A DNA stretch of 64,000 nucleotides, taken from positions 1 to 64,000 of the forward strand of contig CAKZZL010000021.1 of assembly GCA_937884995.1 (NCBI GenBank), written 5' to 3'. The notes beneath the pieces were generated by a model. The model ran no database searches and was not told the origin of the DNA. It saw nothing but the letters and a program-made list of their open reading frames with translations. The stretch is from an uncultured Clostridia bacterium (GTDB lineage: Bacteria; Bacillota; Clostridia; Oscillospirales; Acutalibacteraceae). A program made the translations under genes and the position numbers. Shown piece by piece: positions 52,557 through 60,235 of the stretch (position 1 is the first letter of the stretch; each line of letters opens with the position of its first letter).

Positions 52557-52591
52557 ATTAATCCCTCCAAAAATATTCTGTATCTATATAA

Positions 52592-54058
52592 TCATAAAAG
52601 ATGTTTTTTCACATCCATATTCCAAATTTCTTCTCTTTCATTGCATTTTCTGGGAATGGTTTCACATCTTCTGAAGTTGATATTGTCAAGATTCCTCAAA
52701 AAAATTCCATAGCACGGGAGATCCCAATAATCACTTTTCTCATGAGGATTTCTGTATATGTGGGAGACTCTTGTTATCTCAGGATAGTCACTCATCGATA
52801 TCTCATCAACACCATATTTTATATTTAAGTTTTCACCTGTGTCCCTGTAGTATGCATGTATGTCGGTTAGTGACAGGTCCTGCACACAATATTCCTTATC
52901 CATAAAAGTGCATCCGGTAACGGCGCTGGGCAGTTCTATATCATAGGCATATACTTTTTCTATATCTATATTTTTAACCGAGCCCGGTCCGTTTTGTGTA
53001 TCGCGCAGCCTTCTTCCAAGCCAGATAAGGAAGACAGAAGAAACACCGAACATCTCGATATCCTTTATATGGACATCCGAGATATTGGCTCCGTCTGCGG
53101 ATTCAACTGCAATGCCCGCATATCCGCCCACAATGTCCCTTGGCATGTAAAACACGGAAGAAGAAAGATAAACCTTTCTGATATCGGATTTTGTCTCCGT
53201 ACCTATCTTGAAGCAATTTGCAAAAGAAATTACTTCACAGTCTTTTATATTTATCATATATGCCGGTTTTGTAAAAGTCTTTATGCATATACCGTCATCT
53301 GCAGTGGCAATAAATGCCTTTTCTATATTCACATTTTGGGAACTGACTATGTCTATGCCGTCAGTATTTGCAGTATGTATGTTGTTATCAATGACAGTAT
53401 TCCTTATATTCACTTCACTGCACTCATTAATACAACAAGTCCAGTTTGCAGAGTTGTATAAGGTAATATTTTCTATCTCAAGATTTTTGCAAGCATTGAA
53501 ACATACAAGATGCAAACGGTGCCCGCCTTTTGAAAATCTGATTCTTTTGCGAGCTTTTATTACTCTTTCATAAGTGTTAAATTTCTCAAGCGGAGAAAAA
53601 GGATGCTTTTCAGCAGCAGGCAATACAAACTCTTCACCGTTTCCGTTGATTTTCCCACCGCCAGTAAGACGAATATTTTCCGCATTTTCTGCAAAAATCA
53701 CAGCCTCTTTGTCATTGCAAAACTGCTGTGTTTCATCATAGCCGGATGCAATAAGCTCAACTCCGTATGATAGCCATAAAACGATATTGGATTTAAGTTC
53801 AATTGTCCTTATACAGTATTTGCCGGGCTTTATTGCCAATATCCCGCCACCGGCATCTGATATTCTGTCAATATCATTTTGAATAATTTCGCTGTTCTTT
53901 TCAGCAGAATAGTCAGATGAAATTAAAGCATATTCACAATCAGCATCAAGATTCTCTTTTGAGATATATTTGTCATAAGGAATATTCGATATATGTGAAC
54001 TTAACTCATCTAAAAAATATTTACTTTTCTTTTCTGAAATGTCAAAGCCTTTGCTCAT
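52592..54058 (-). CDS. Glycoside hydrolase family 28 (polygalacturonase-like)
   Basis: The 488-residue protein forms a right-handed beta-helix. Catalytic-site motifs are NTDGIDIVSS and ATADDGICIKT (about residues 240-275). The usual GHG motif is replaced by ANCFKIGTETKS, so the exact substrate (polygalacturonate, rhamnogalacturonan or another uronide) is uncertain. No signal peptide is seen, so it probably acts inside the cell on oligosaccharides. It follows the amidohydrolase gene by 12 bp and precedes beta-galactosidase by 35 bp; the binding site is weak (GGTAA). Confidence 0.83.
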   Translation of the reverse strand: MSKGFDISEKKSKYFLDELSSHISNIPYDKYISKENLDADCEYALISSDYSAEKNSEIIQNDIDRISDAGGGILAIKPGKYCIRTIELKSNIVLWLSYGVELIASGYDETQQFCNDKEAVIFAENAENIRLTGGGKINGNGEEFVLPAAEKHPFSPLEKFNTYERVIKARKRIRFSKGGHRLHLVCFNACKNLEIENITLYNSANWTCCINECSEVNIRNTVIDNNIHTANTDGIDIVSSQNVNIEKAFIATADDGICIKTFTKPAYMINIKDCEVISFANCFKIGTETKSDIRKVYLSSSVFYMPRDIVGGYAGIAVESADGANISDVHIKDIEMFGVSSVFLIWLGRRLRDTQNGPGSVKNIDIEKVYAYDIELPSAVTGCTFMDKEYCVQDLSLTDIHAYYRDTGENLNIKYGVDEISMSDYPEITRVSHIYRNPHEKSDYWDLPCYGIFLRNLDNINFRRCETIPRKCNEREEIWNMDVKKHLL

Positions 54059-54070
54059 AACTTGTTACCG

Positions 54071-54874
54071 TTATTCTTTAATATTGAGGAGATTGAATGC
54101 ATTCACATATAAGATTTTATCTTTTTCTTCTTTGCTTAAGTCAATCTTGTCGATAATATCCAAAAATTTTCCCTGATCTGCCCAAGGTGAATCTGTAGCA
54201 AAGAGGATTTTATCTGCTCCGTGCTTCTTTATTATCTCGAGGCATTTCTCCGTATATCTGTCCAGCACAAATGCCGTATCCATATATACAGCTTTTCCAA
54301 CAAGTTTCTCGAGGACTTCATCAGGCTGATCACATGCGCCCATATGCGCAAGTATCAGTTTGTTGTCTATGAGGCCCGAGAGTTCATCCAGGACTTCCAA
54401 GACCATATCGGGTGTGCAATGCACATCATCCCTGTAGCCTATATCTATCCCCGCATGAGTTACAATCAGCAAATCTCTCTTTGCTGCCTGCTCCATTATC
54501 TTTATATATCTCTTATCATTGAAATATACGCCCTGATAATCAGGATGCAGCTTTATACCTTTAATATTTGCATTTTTTACATTATCCAGTATTTCTTCAA
54601 CATTTTCACAATCGGGATGTATTGCTGCAAAATATATGAGGCCGTCTTTACCATTAAGTTCAGCCGAAAGACGGTTTATGCTCTCTACTTGTTTTACAGA
54701 TGTTGCGACAGGTAAAACAACACTGTAATCTATCATATATTTCTGAGTAAGTTCAACAAGGCCCTGTCTTGTCCCGTTGTGGTATGCTTTTACTTTACCT
54801 TTATTTTCCAAAAAACTTATGGTTTTTTCCGCAATTTTATCCGGAAAAGAATGTGTATGAAAATCGACTGTCAA
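54071..54874 (-). CDS. Amidohydrolase family 2 (ACMSD-like TIM barrel)
   Basis: The 267-residue protein has the metal-binding pattern of the family: VDFHTHSFPDKI (residues 3-14), IKLHPDYQGV, VTHAGIDIGYR, LILAHMGACDQ and FATDSPWADQ. It probably hydrolyses a lactone or decarboxylates a small acid; within this glycan operon a sugar-acid lactone is a reasonable but unproven substrate. First gene of the amidohydrolase-GH28-GH2 unit, divergent from the sodium:solute symporter. Confidence 0.82.
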   Translation of the reverse strand: MTVDFHTHSFPDKIAEKTISFLENKGKVKAYHNGTRQGLVELTQKYMIDYSVVLPVATSVKQVESINRLSAELNGKDGLIYFAAIHPDCENVEEILDNVKNANIKGIKLHPDYQGVYFNDKRYIKIMEQAAKRDLLIVTHAGIDIGYRDDVHCTPDMVLEVLDELSGLIDNKLILAHMGACDQPDEVLEKLVGKAVYMDTAFVLDRYTEKCLEIIKKHGADKILFATDSPWADQGKFLDIIDKIDLSKEEKDKILYVNAFNLLNIKE

Positions 54875-54921
54875 AATTTTCCCTCTTTTTCTGTGATATC
54901 TATTGATTTTTGATATTTTTT

Positions 54922-54950
54922 ATGTTAGCATAACTACATATTAAAGTCAA
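54922..54950 (-). promoter_or_regulatory. Promoter of the amidohydrolase-GH28-GH2 operon
   Basis: On the minus strand TTGACT (54945-54950) and TAACAT (54922-54927) are 17 bp apart. Confidence 0.7.
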
Positions 54951-54985
54951 TTTGATTGGCTTATTTTTATCAGCAATTTGCTTTA

Positions 54986-54999
54986 GCGCTTTAAAGCGC
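54986..54999. promoter_or_regulatory. 14-bp palindrome, candidate operator
   Basis: GCGCTTTAAAGCGC is a perfect palindrome in the divergent region, upstream of the minus promoter and 30 bp before the symporter ATG. It stands out in AT-rich DNA and could be the site of a sugar-responsive regulator; no regulator gene is in the locus. Confidence 0.5.
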
Positions 55000-55029
55000 A
55001 CAAGTATTGCGTATAAAGGAGATATTTTT

Positions 55030-56637
55030 ATGAACACTACAATGATTGTTACAACAATCCTTATCGTTTGTTTCTTCAGTCTTATGGTCGGCATAGGCAT
55101 AAGATACAGAAAGCATGCAAGCAATGTAAACGGATTTGTTTTAGGCTCACGTTCCGTTGGACCATGGCTTAGCGCATTTGCCTTCGGCACATCATATTTT
55201 TCAGCCGTCATATTTGTAGGTTATGCAGGTCAGTTCGGCTGGAACTTCGGTATTGCATCCACATGGATAGGACTCGGCAACGCGTTTATCGGTTCTCTCC
55301 TCGCCTGGAGCATTCTCGGCAGACGTACAAGGATTATGACTCAGCATCTCGGCAGCAAAACTATGCCTGATTTCTTTGGTTCAAGATTTAATTCAAAAGG
55401 TATCAAGGTTGTTGCTTCCGTTATTACTTTTATATTCCTGATACCATATACGGCATCACTCTTTAACGGTCTTTCAAGACTCTTCTCCATGGCATATGAG
55501 GGTGTCCCCTATGCAGTATGCGTTATTATTATGGCAGCACTTACAGCTGTTTACGTTATAATAGGCGGATATATGGCCACAGCGACAAACGACTTTATTC
55601 AAGGTCTCATTATGCTTATAGGAATTGTTTCAGTTATCCTTGCCGTACTTAAGGATAACGGCGGTCTTATGCTCGCTATGCAGAATCTTTCCAAAATACC
55701 GGCCGAGGCATCAAACGGGGTCACTTGGGAGTCAGGTGCTTTCACTTCATTCTTCGGCCCTCAGCCACTCTTCCTTTTGTTTGTTGTTATGCTTACTTCT
55801 CTCGGTACATGGGGTCTTCCTCAAATGGTCGGAAAATTCTATGCTATCAAAAATGAGGACTCCATAAAAAAGGGCACCGTAATTTCCACACTCTTTGCTA
55901 TAATAGTTGCAGGCGGTTGTTATTTCCTCGGCGGATTCGGCAGACTTTATTCAGACAAAATAGGGATTGATGAAGCAAGCGGTAAGCCCATAGGCGGTTT
56001 TGACGCAGTTATACCGACAATGCTTTCCACATTACCTGCAATACTTATTGGGGTAGTAATAGTTTTGGTACTTTCGGCATCAATGTCCACACTTTCTTCT
56101 TTGGTTTTAACAAGCGGTTCCACAATAACGATTGACTTTATTGAGCCACTTTCAAAAAAAGAAATAGGCGAAAAGAAAAAGATGCTCATTATGAGGCTCT
56201 TCATTCTGGCCTTTATTGTTATCTCTGCAGTTATTGCCATTAAGCAGGCAAGCAGTTCAAATCTCTTCATAGCACAGATGATGGGTGTATCATGGGGTGC
56301 TCTCGCAGGTGCATTTTTAGCTCCTTTCCTTTATGGCCTTTACTGGAAAAAGACCACAAAACCTGCCGTTGTATGTTCATTCATATTCGGCGTAGGTCTT
56401 GAGATAGTACAACTTCTGGTATCACTCGGTGTTCTTGATTTTTCAGGCAGCGCATTGCTTTCATTCGTTTTCAGAAATTCACTTTACTCAGGTGTAATAG
56501 CAATGGTAGGCGGTCTGGTTATAGTACCGGTTGTAAGTCTTCTTACACAAAAATCACTTGTAAAAGATGTAGATAAAATGTTTGAATGCTATCATGATAA
56601 AAAGACTGTTGAGGTTACAGACAGTTTAGGCGAATAA
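55030..56637 (+). CDS. Sodium:solute symporter (SSS family)
   Basis: The 535-residue protein has about thirteen hydrophobic helices and SSS features: a long first helix, GSRSVGPWLSAFAFGTSYFS, and helix VVIVLVLSASMSTLSSLVL with the sodium-site Ser residues. The start is ATG 55030, after AAAGGAG; an upstream in-frame extension is out of the binding-site range. It is divergent from the GH28/GH2 operon and may import the products. The substrate is not evident. Confidence 0.9.
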   Translation: MNTTMIVTTILIVCFFSLMVGIGIRYRKHASNVNGFVLGSRSVGPWLSAFAFGTSYFSAVIFVGYAGQFGWNFGIASTWIGLGNAFIGSLLAWSILGRRTRIMTQHLGSKTMPDFFGSRFNSKGIKVVASVITFIFLIPYTASLFNGLSRLFSMAYEGVPYAVCVIIMAALTAVYVIIGGYMATATNDFIQGLIMLIGIVSVILAVLKDNGGLMLAMQNLSKIPAEASNGVTWESGAFTSFFGPQPLFLLFVVMLTSLGTWGLPQMVGKFYAIKNEDSIKKGTVISTLFAIIVAGGCYFLGGFGRLYSDKIGIDEASGKPIGGFDAVIPTMLSTLPAILIGVVIVLVLSASMSTLSSLVLTSGSTITIDFIEPLSKKEIGEKKKMLIMRLFILAFIVISAVIAIKQASSSNLFIAQMMGVSWGALAGAFLAPFLYGLYWKKTTKPAVVCSFIFGVGLEIVQLLVSLGVLDFSGSALLSFVFRNSLYSGVIAMVGGLVIVPVVSLLTQKSLVKDVDKMFECYHDKKTVEVTDSLGE

Positions 56638-56700
56638 AAACTTTAAATAATGATAAATATGTGATATAAATAAAATATATTGATATAGGAGGAAAATGCC

Positions 56701-58002
56701 ATGCATAATTATTATCAGCCGGAGATAGAAACCGCGCCACGCGAAAAGATTATTGAAATTCAAAATGAAAAGATTGTAAAACAGGTGCGCTATGTATATA
56801 ACAACGTACCATATTACAAAAAGCTGATGGACAAACAGGGAGTCAGCCCTGATGACATTAAAAGTATCGATGATATAAAGAAACTTCCTTTTCTTACAAA
56901 GGATGACTTAAGAGAAGCATATCCTTACGGACTTTTGGGAACAGATTTAAAAAACTGTGTCCGCATTCAGTCCACCTCCGGTACTACCGGAAGACGTGTT
57001 GTTGCTTTCTATACCCAGCATGATATTGATTTATGGGAAGAATGCTGCGCACGTGCAATAGTAGCCGCAGGAGGCACAAACGAAGATGTATGCCAGATTT
57101 CCTACGGATACGGACTCTTTACGGGCGGTCCGGGACTTAACGGCGGTTCTCATAAAGTCGGCTGTCTCACACTTCCGATGTCATCAGGAAATACAGACAG
57201 ACAAATCCAATTTATGATGGATCTCAAAGCAACAATTCTTTGCTGTACCCCGTCCTATGCCGCATATATTGCTGAGTCTCTTGCTGAAAGAGGTTACAAG
57301 CCGGAAGACAACCACCTGAAGGCAGGTATATTCGGTGCTGAGCCATGGACAGAAGAAATGCGCAAGAGTATAGAGAAAAATCTCGGTATAAAGGCATATG
57401 ATATTTACGGCCTTACTGAAACAAGCGGACCCGGGGTCTCATTCGAGTGTGAAGAGCAGTCAGGAATGCATATAAATGAAGACCATTTCTATGCTGAAAT
57501 TATCAATCCTAATACCGGTGAAGTATTACCTGATGGGTCAAAGGGCGAACTTGTTTTCACTTCTCTTGATAAGCAGGGATTCCCACTCTTGAGATACAGA
57601 ACGAGAGATATATGTATACTTACAAGGGAAAAATGTTCCTGCGGAAGAACACATGTTAAGATGTGCAAACCAATGGGCAGAAGCGATGATATGCTTATTA
57701 TACGCGGTGTAAATGTATTCCCAAGCCAGATAGAAACAGTTCTTTTGAACGACGGCTATGCTGCAAATTATCAAATCATTGTTGACAGAGTGAATAACAC
57801 AGATACACTTGATGTAAATGTTGAGATAACACCTGAAATGCTTTCAGATACAACAATGGGCATTTCAGAAAGAGAAGCGCAGCTTGTAAGCGACTTGAAG
57901 GCAATGCTTGGAATCAAAGCAAAGGTTCATATCGTAGAGCCTAAGACAATTGCAAGAAGTGAAGGCAAGGCAGTCAGAGTTATTGACAAGCGTAAAATCT
58001 GA
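56701..58002 (+). CDS. Phenylacetate--CoA ligase-like protein
   Basis: The 433-residue AMP-forming ligase has the ATP-binding loop STSGTTGRRVVAFYT (about 96-110), YGLTETSGPGV, and RYRTRDICILTREKCSCGR, plus the C-terminal GRSDDMLIIRGVNVFPSQIE. The family activates aryl acids; the substrate here (phenylacetate, indoleacetate or another) is not known. GGAGG precedes the ATG. It follows the symporter by 63 bp without a terminator and precedes an ACT-domain gene by 14 bp, a pair common in Clostridia. Confidence 0.9.
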   Translation: MHNYYQPEIETAPREKIIEIQNEKIVKQVRYVYNNVPYYKKLMDKQGVSPDDIKSIDDIKKLPFLTKDDLREAYPYGLLGTDLKNCVRIQSTSGTTGRRVVAFYTQHDIDLWEECCARAIVAAGGTNEDVCQISYGYGLFTGGPGLNGGSHKVGCLTLPMSSGNTDRQIQFMMDLKATILCCTPSYAAYIAESLAERGYKPEDNHLKAGIFGAEPWTEEMRKSIEKNLGIKAYDIYGLTETSGPGVSFECEEQSGMHINEDHFYAEIINPNTGEVLPDGSKGELVFTSLDKQGFPLLRYRTRDICILTREKCSCGRTHVKMCKPMGRSDDMLIIRGVNVFPSQIETVLLNDGYAANYQIIVDRVNNTDTLDVNVEITPEMLSDTTMGISEREAQLVSDLKAMLGIKAKVHIVEPKTIARSEGKAVRVIDKRKI

Positions 58003-58016
58003 AAGGAGTAATCAAG

Positions 58017-58454
58017 ATGTTTGTAACACAATTATCAATATTTGTTGAAAATCGTTTTGGCAGAATAGCCCAGCTCACCAGGCTTCTGGCAGATAACGGC
58101 ATTGATATGAGAACCATTTCAATTGCTGACACAAAGGAGTTTGGTATAGTAAGGATAATAGCAGATGATCCGGATAAGGCTGCACAGGTATTGACAGATA
58201 ACGGCTGGATTTTCCAGAAGACTCCTGTTATTGCAGTTGTTATTCCGGATGTCCCCGGCGGAATGGCAGATGTACTTGATGCTCTTACAGAAAAAGAAAT
58301 CGGTGTTGAGTATATATATGCCGTAATCGCCAAGAAAGCAGAAACTGCGTGCATGGTTTTCAGAGTTAAGGAAAAATATAACGAAGATGCATTAGCAGTC
58401 CTGAATGAAAAAGGATACAAGATGCTGTCGCAGGATGAAGTTAATAAGATATGA
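58017..58454 (+). CDS. ACT-domain protein
   Basis: The 145-residue protein has two ACT-type repeats (residues about 1-70 and 70-145), as in VTQLSIFVENRFGRIAQLTR. ACT domains bind amino acids and regulate partner enzymes. It follows the phenylacetate--CoA ligase-like gene by 14 bp, and this pairing suggests it adjusts that enzyme to an aromatic amino acid. GAAAGGAG precedes the ATG. Confidence 0.9.
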   Translation: MFVTQLSIFVENRFGRIAQLTRLLADNGIDMRTISIADTKEFGIVRIIADDPDKAAQVLTDNGWIFQKTPVIAVVIPDVPGGMADVLDALTEKEIGVEYIYAVIAKKAETACMVFRVKEKYNEDALAVLNEKGYKMLSQDEVNKI

Positions 58455-58460
58455 AGCAAG

Positions 58461-58492
58461 AACGGGGCCGATAAACAAGGTCCCGTTTTTTC
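58461..58492 (+). terminator. Terminator of the symporter-ligase-ACT unit
   Basis: The stem AACGGGGCC/GGTCCCGTT (one G-U pair) lies six bases past the stop and ends in TTTTTT. Confidence 0.88.
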
Positions 58493-58497
58493 CTTTA

Positions 58498-58526
58498 TTG
58501 ACACTTTTTCCCATTTTAGATAAGAT
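58498..58526 (+). promoter_or_regulatory. Promoter of the cysteine synthase-like gene
   Basis: TTGACA (58498-58503) and TAAGAT (58521-58526) are 17 bp apart. Confidence 0.75.
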
Positions 58527-58557
58527 TAATATATACTAAAAATAAAGGAAAGTGCTT

Positions 58558-59490
58558 ATGATTTGCAATACGATTTTGGATGCCATAGGTCATACACCTA
58601 TGATAAGGCTTAACAGAATTGTCCCCGAGGACTCTGCTCAGATTTTGGTAAAATATGAAGGGGTTAATATAGGCGGCTCTATAAAAACCAGAACTGCATA
58701 TAATATGCTTAAGAGAGCAAAAGAAAAAGGACAAATAAATGAAGATTCCGTCATAGTTGAGCCTACCAGCGGAAACCAGGGAATAGGAATAGCTTTGGTA
58801 GGTGCCGTTATGGGATATAAGGTAAAAATAATAATGCCGGATTCTGTATCGGAAGAAAGAAGAAAGATTATTAAAAATTATGGCGCGGAACTCGTCCTTG
58901 TACATGATGACGGTGATATAGGAAAATGTATGTCGGAATGCATAGAGCTTGCCGAAAAAATGAGAAAAGAGGACAAAAAAGTATATGTCCCGTCTCAGTT
59001 TGACAATCCTGACAATCCCAAAGCTCATATATACTATACAGCAACAGAGATTCTGGAACAGGCTAATTGTGATATAGATGGTTTTTGCAGCGGGGTAGGA
59101 ACCGGCGGCACCATAAGCGGTGTAGGCGAGGTCCTCAGGCGTCAGAATCCCGCAATTACAATCTGGGCAGTTGAGCCTGCAAATGCAGCTATTTTAAGTG
59201 GTGGAGCGATAGGTACTCACCTTCAGATGGGTATAGGTGATGGCCTTATACCTGAAAATCTCAATACCAAAATATATGACAATATCTGTGTCATATCCGA
59301 CAAGGAAGCCATTGAAACCGCCCAAAGACTTGCTTGTGAAGAAGGAATCCTGTGCGGCATTTCAAGCGGAACAAATGTTGCAGCTGCCGTAAAAATGGCA
59401 AAAAGACTTGGTAAAGGAAAGACTGTTGTTACTATTCTTCCCGACACCGGAGAGCGATATTTCAGCACTGCCCTCTTTGACCAAAAATAA
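58558..59490 (+). CDS. Cysteine synthase family protein (PLP-dependent)
   Basis: The 310-residue PLP enzyme of fold type II resembles O-acetylserine sulfhydrylase. The PLP lysine lies in NIGGSIKTRTAYNM (about residue 45), where the usual NPxxSVKDR is altered; PTSGNQGIG and the phosphate loop GVGTGGTISGVG (about 180-191) are kept, as is GISSGTNVAAA. The ATG at 58558 was preferred to a GTG two codons earlier because AAGGAAAG is correctly spaced. The altered active-site lysine segment leaves the substrate open. Confidence 0.88.
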   Translation: MICNTILDAIGHTPMIRLNRIVPEDSAQILVKYEGVNIGGSIKTRTAYNMLKRAKEKGQINEDSVIVEPTSGNQGIGIALVGAVMGYKVKIIMPDSVSEERRKIIKNYGAELVLVHDDGDIGKCMSECIELAEKMRKEDKKVYVPSQFDNPDNPKAHIYYTATEILEQANCDIDGFCSGVGTGGTISGVGEVLRRQNPAITIWAVEPANAAILSGGAIGTHLQMGIGDGLIPENLNTKIYDNICVISDKEAIETAQRLACEEGILCGISSGTNVAAAVKMAKRLGKGKTVVTILPDTGERYFSTALFDQK

Positions 59491-59568
59491 GAATGAGAAT
59501 TTGACATTTAGTCAAAAAATCAAAAGATTTCATATATAGAATAATCAAAGGCTTTCATTAAAGTAAAA

Positions 59569-59616
59569 AAGGACTGTGAAGAATAGTAGAAGAATCCACT
59601 AATATTCACAGTCCTT
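59569..59616 (-). terminator. Terminator of tRNA-Leu
   Basis: A perfect 12-bp stem (AAGGACTGTGAA at 59569-59580, TTCACAGTCCTT at 59605-59616) is followed on the minus strand by TTTTTTAC. It may also stop transcripts of the cysteine-synthase gene. Confidence 0.88.
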
Positions 59617-59621
59617 TTCCT

Positions 59622-59708
59622 TGGTGCTGGTGACCGGACTTGAACCGGTACAGTATTGCTACCGAGGGATTTTAAGTCCCTTGCGTCTGCCAATTTCGCC
59701 ACACCAGC
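59622..59708 (-). tRNA. tRNA-Leu (anticodon TAA)
   Basis: A class II tRNA on the minus strand with acceptor GCTGGTG/CACCAGC, anticodon stem AGGGA/TCCCT around loop CTTAAAA, long variable arm, T loop GTTCAAGTC, and encoded CCA. Confidence 0.95.
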
Positions 59709-59717
59709 ATCTAAAAC

Positions 59718-59746
59718 ATTATAAATCAAAGGCTTAGAAAAGTCAA
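59718..59746 (-). promoter_or_regulatory. Promoter of tRNA-Leu
   Basis: On the minus strand TTGACT (59741-59746) and TATAAT (59718-59723) are 17 bp apart, ending 10 bp before the tRNA. Confidence 0.78.
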
Positions 59747-59802
59747 TATCAAAATGGGCTATTGAAAGTTCCGGCTGAAATCTAATGCAATGCCGTATTT
59801 TA

Positions 59803-59831
59803 TTGACAAAACTATACTCTTTTGATAGAAT
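59803..59831 (+). promoter_or_regulatory. Promoter of tRNA-Ser (CGA)
   Basis: TTGACA (59803-59808) and TAGAAT (59826-59831) are 17 bp apart. Confidence 0.78.
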
Positions 59832-59864
59832 AATTGAGCATTTCAGACTTCTATATATGACTAT

Positions 59865-59954
59865 GGAGAGTTGTCCGAGTGGTCGAAGGTGCAGCACTCG
59901 AAATGCTGTGTTCCGTCAAAGGAACCTAGGGTTCGAATCCCTAACTCTCCGCCA
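59865..59954 (+). tRNA. tRNA-Ser (anticodon CGA)
   Basis: A class II tRNA with acceptor GGAGAGT/ACTCTCC, anticodon stem CAGCA/TGCTG around loop CTCGAAA, long variable arm, T loop GTTCGAATC, and encoded CCA. Confidence 0.95.
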
Positions 59955-59986
59955 AATTTGTATCAGAAGTATGATACAAGCCACGG

Positions 59987-60018
59987 CCCCTTGATCTCAA
60001 GGGGTTTCTTGCTTTTCA
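59987..60018 (+). terminator. Terminator of tRNA-Ser (CGA)
   Basis: The stem CCCCTTG/CAAGGGG with a 4-nt loop is followed by TTTCTTGCTTTT. Confidence 0.8.
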
Positions 60019-60019
60019 G

Positions 60020-60075
60020 GGCGAAAATCAAAGGCGATTTTCATCCGTTTTTGGGTGATTTTCGCCTCTTTTTTT
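60020..60075 (+). terminator. Second terminator-like hairpin
   Basis: A 10-bp stem (GGCGAAAATC at 60020-60029, GATTTTCGCC at 60057-60066) with a smaller nested pairing ends in CTTTTTTT. It may back up the tRNA-Ser terminator, since no gene lies between. Confidence 0.65.
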
Positions 60076-60146
60076 GTCTCCGGATGAAAACACAAAATCA
60101 TTTTACACGTAGTGCAAATCATGGATAAATGAGATGTTAATAATAT

Positions 60147-60182
60147 AAAAAACCTTGGAAGAGAACATTTTCTCAACCAAGG
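60147..60182 (-). terminator. Terminator of der
   Basis: The stem CCTTGG (60153-60158) / CCAAGG (60177-60182) with inner GAGAA/TTCTC is followed on the minus strand by TTTTTTATATT. Confidence 0.85.
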
Positions 60183-60235
60183 CAAGCTATGATTAAATTG
60201 TAGTTAAGTAATTTTTTGGTACCTCAATGGTATGT

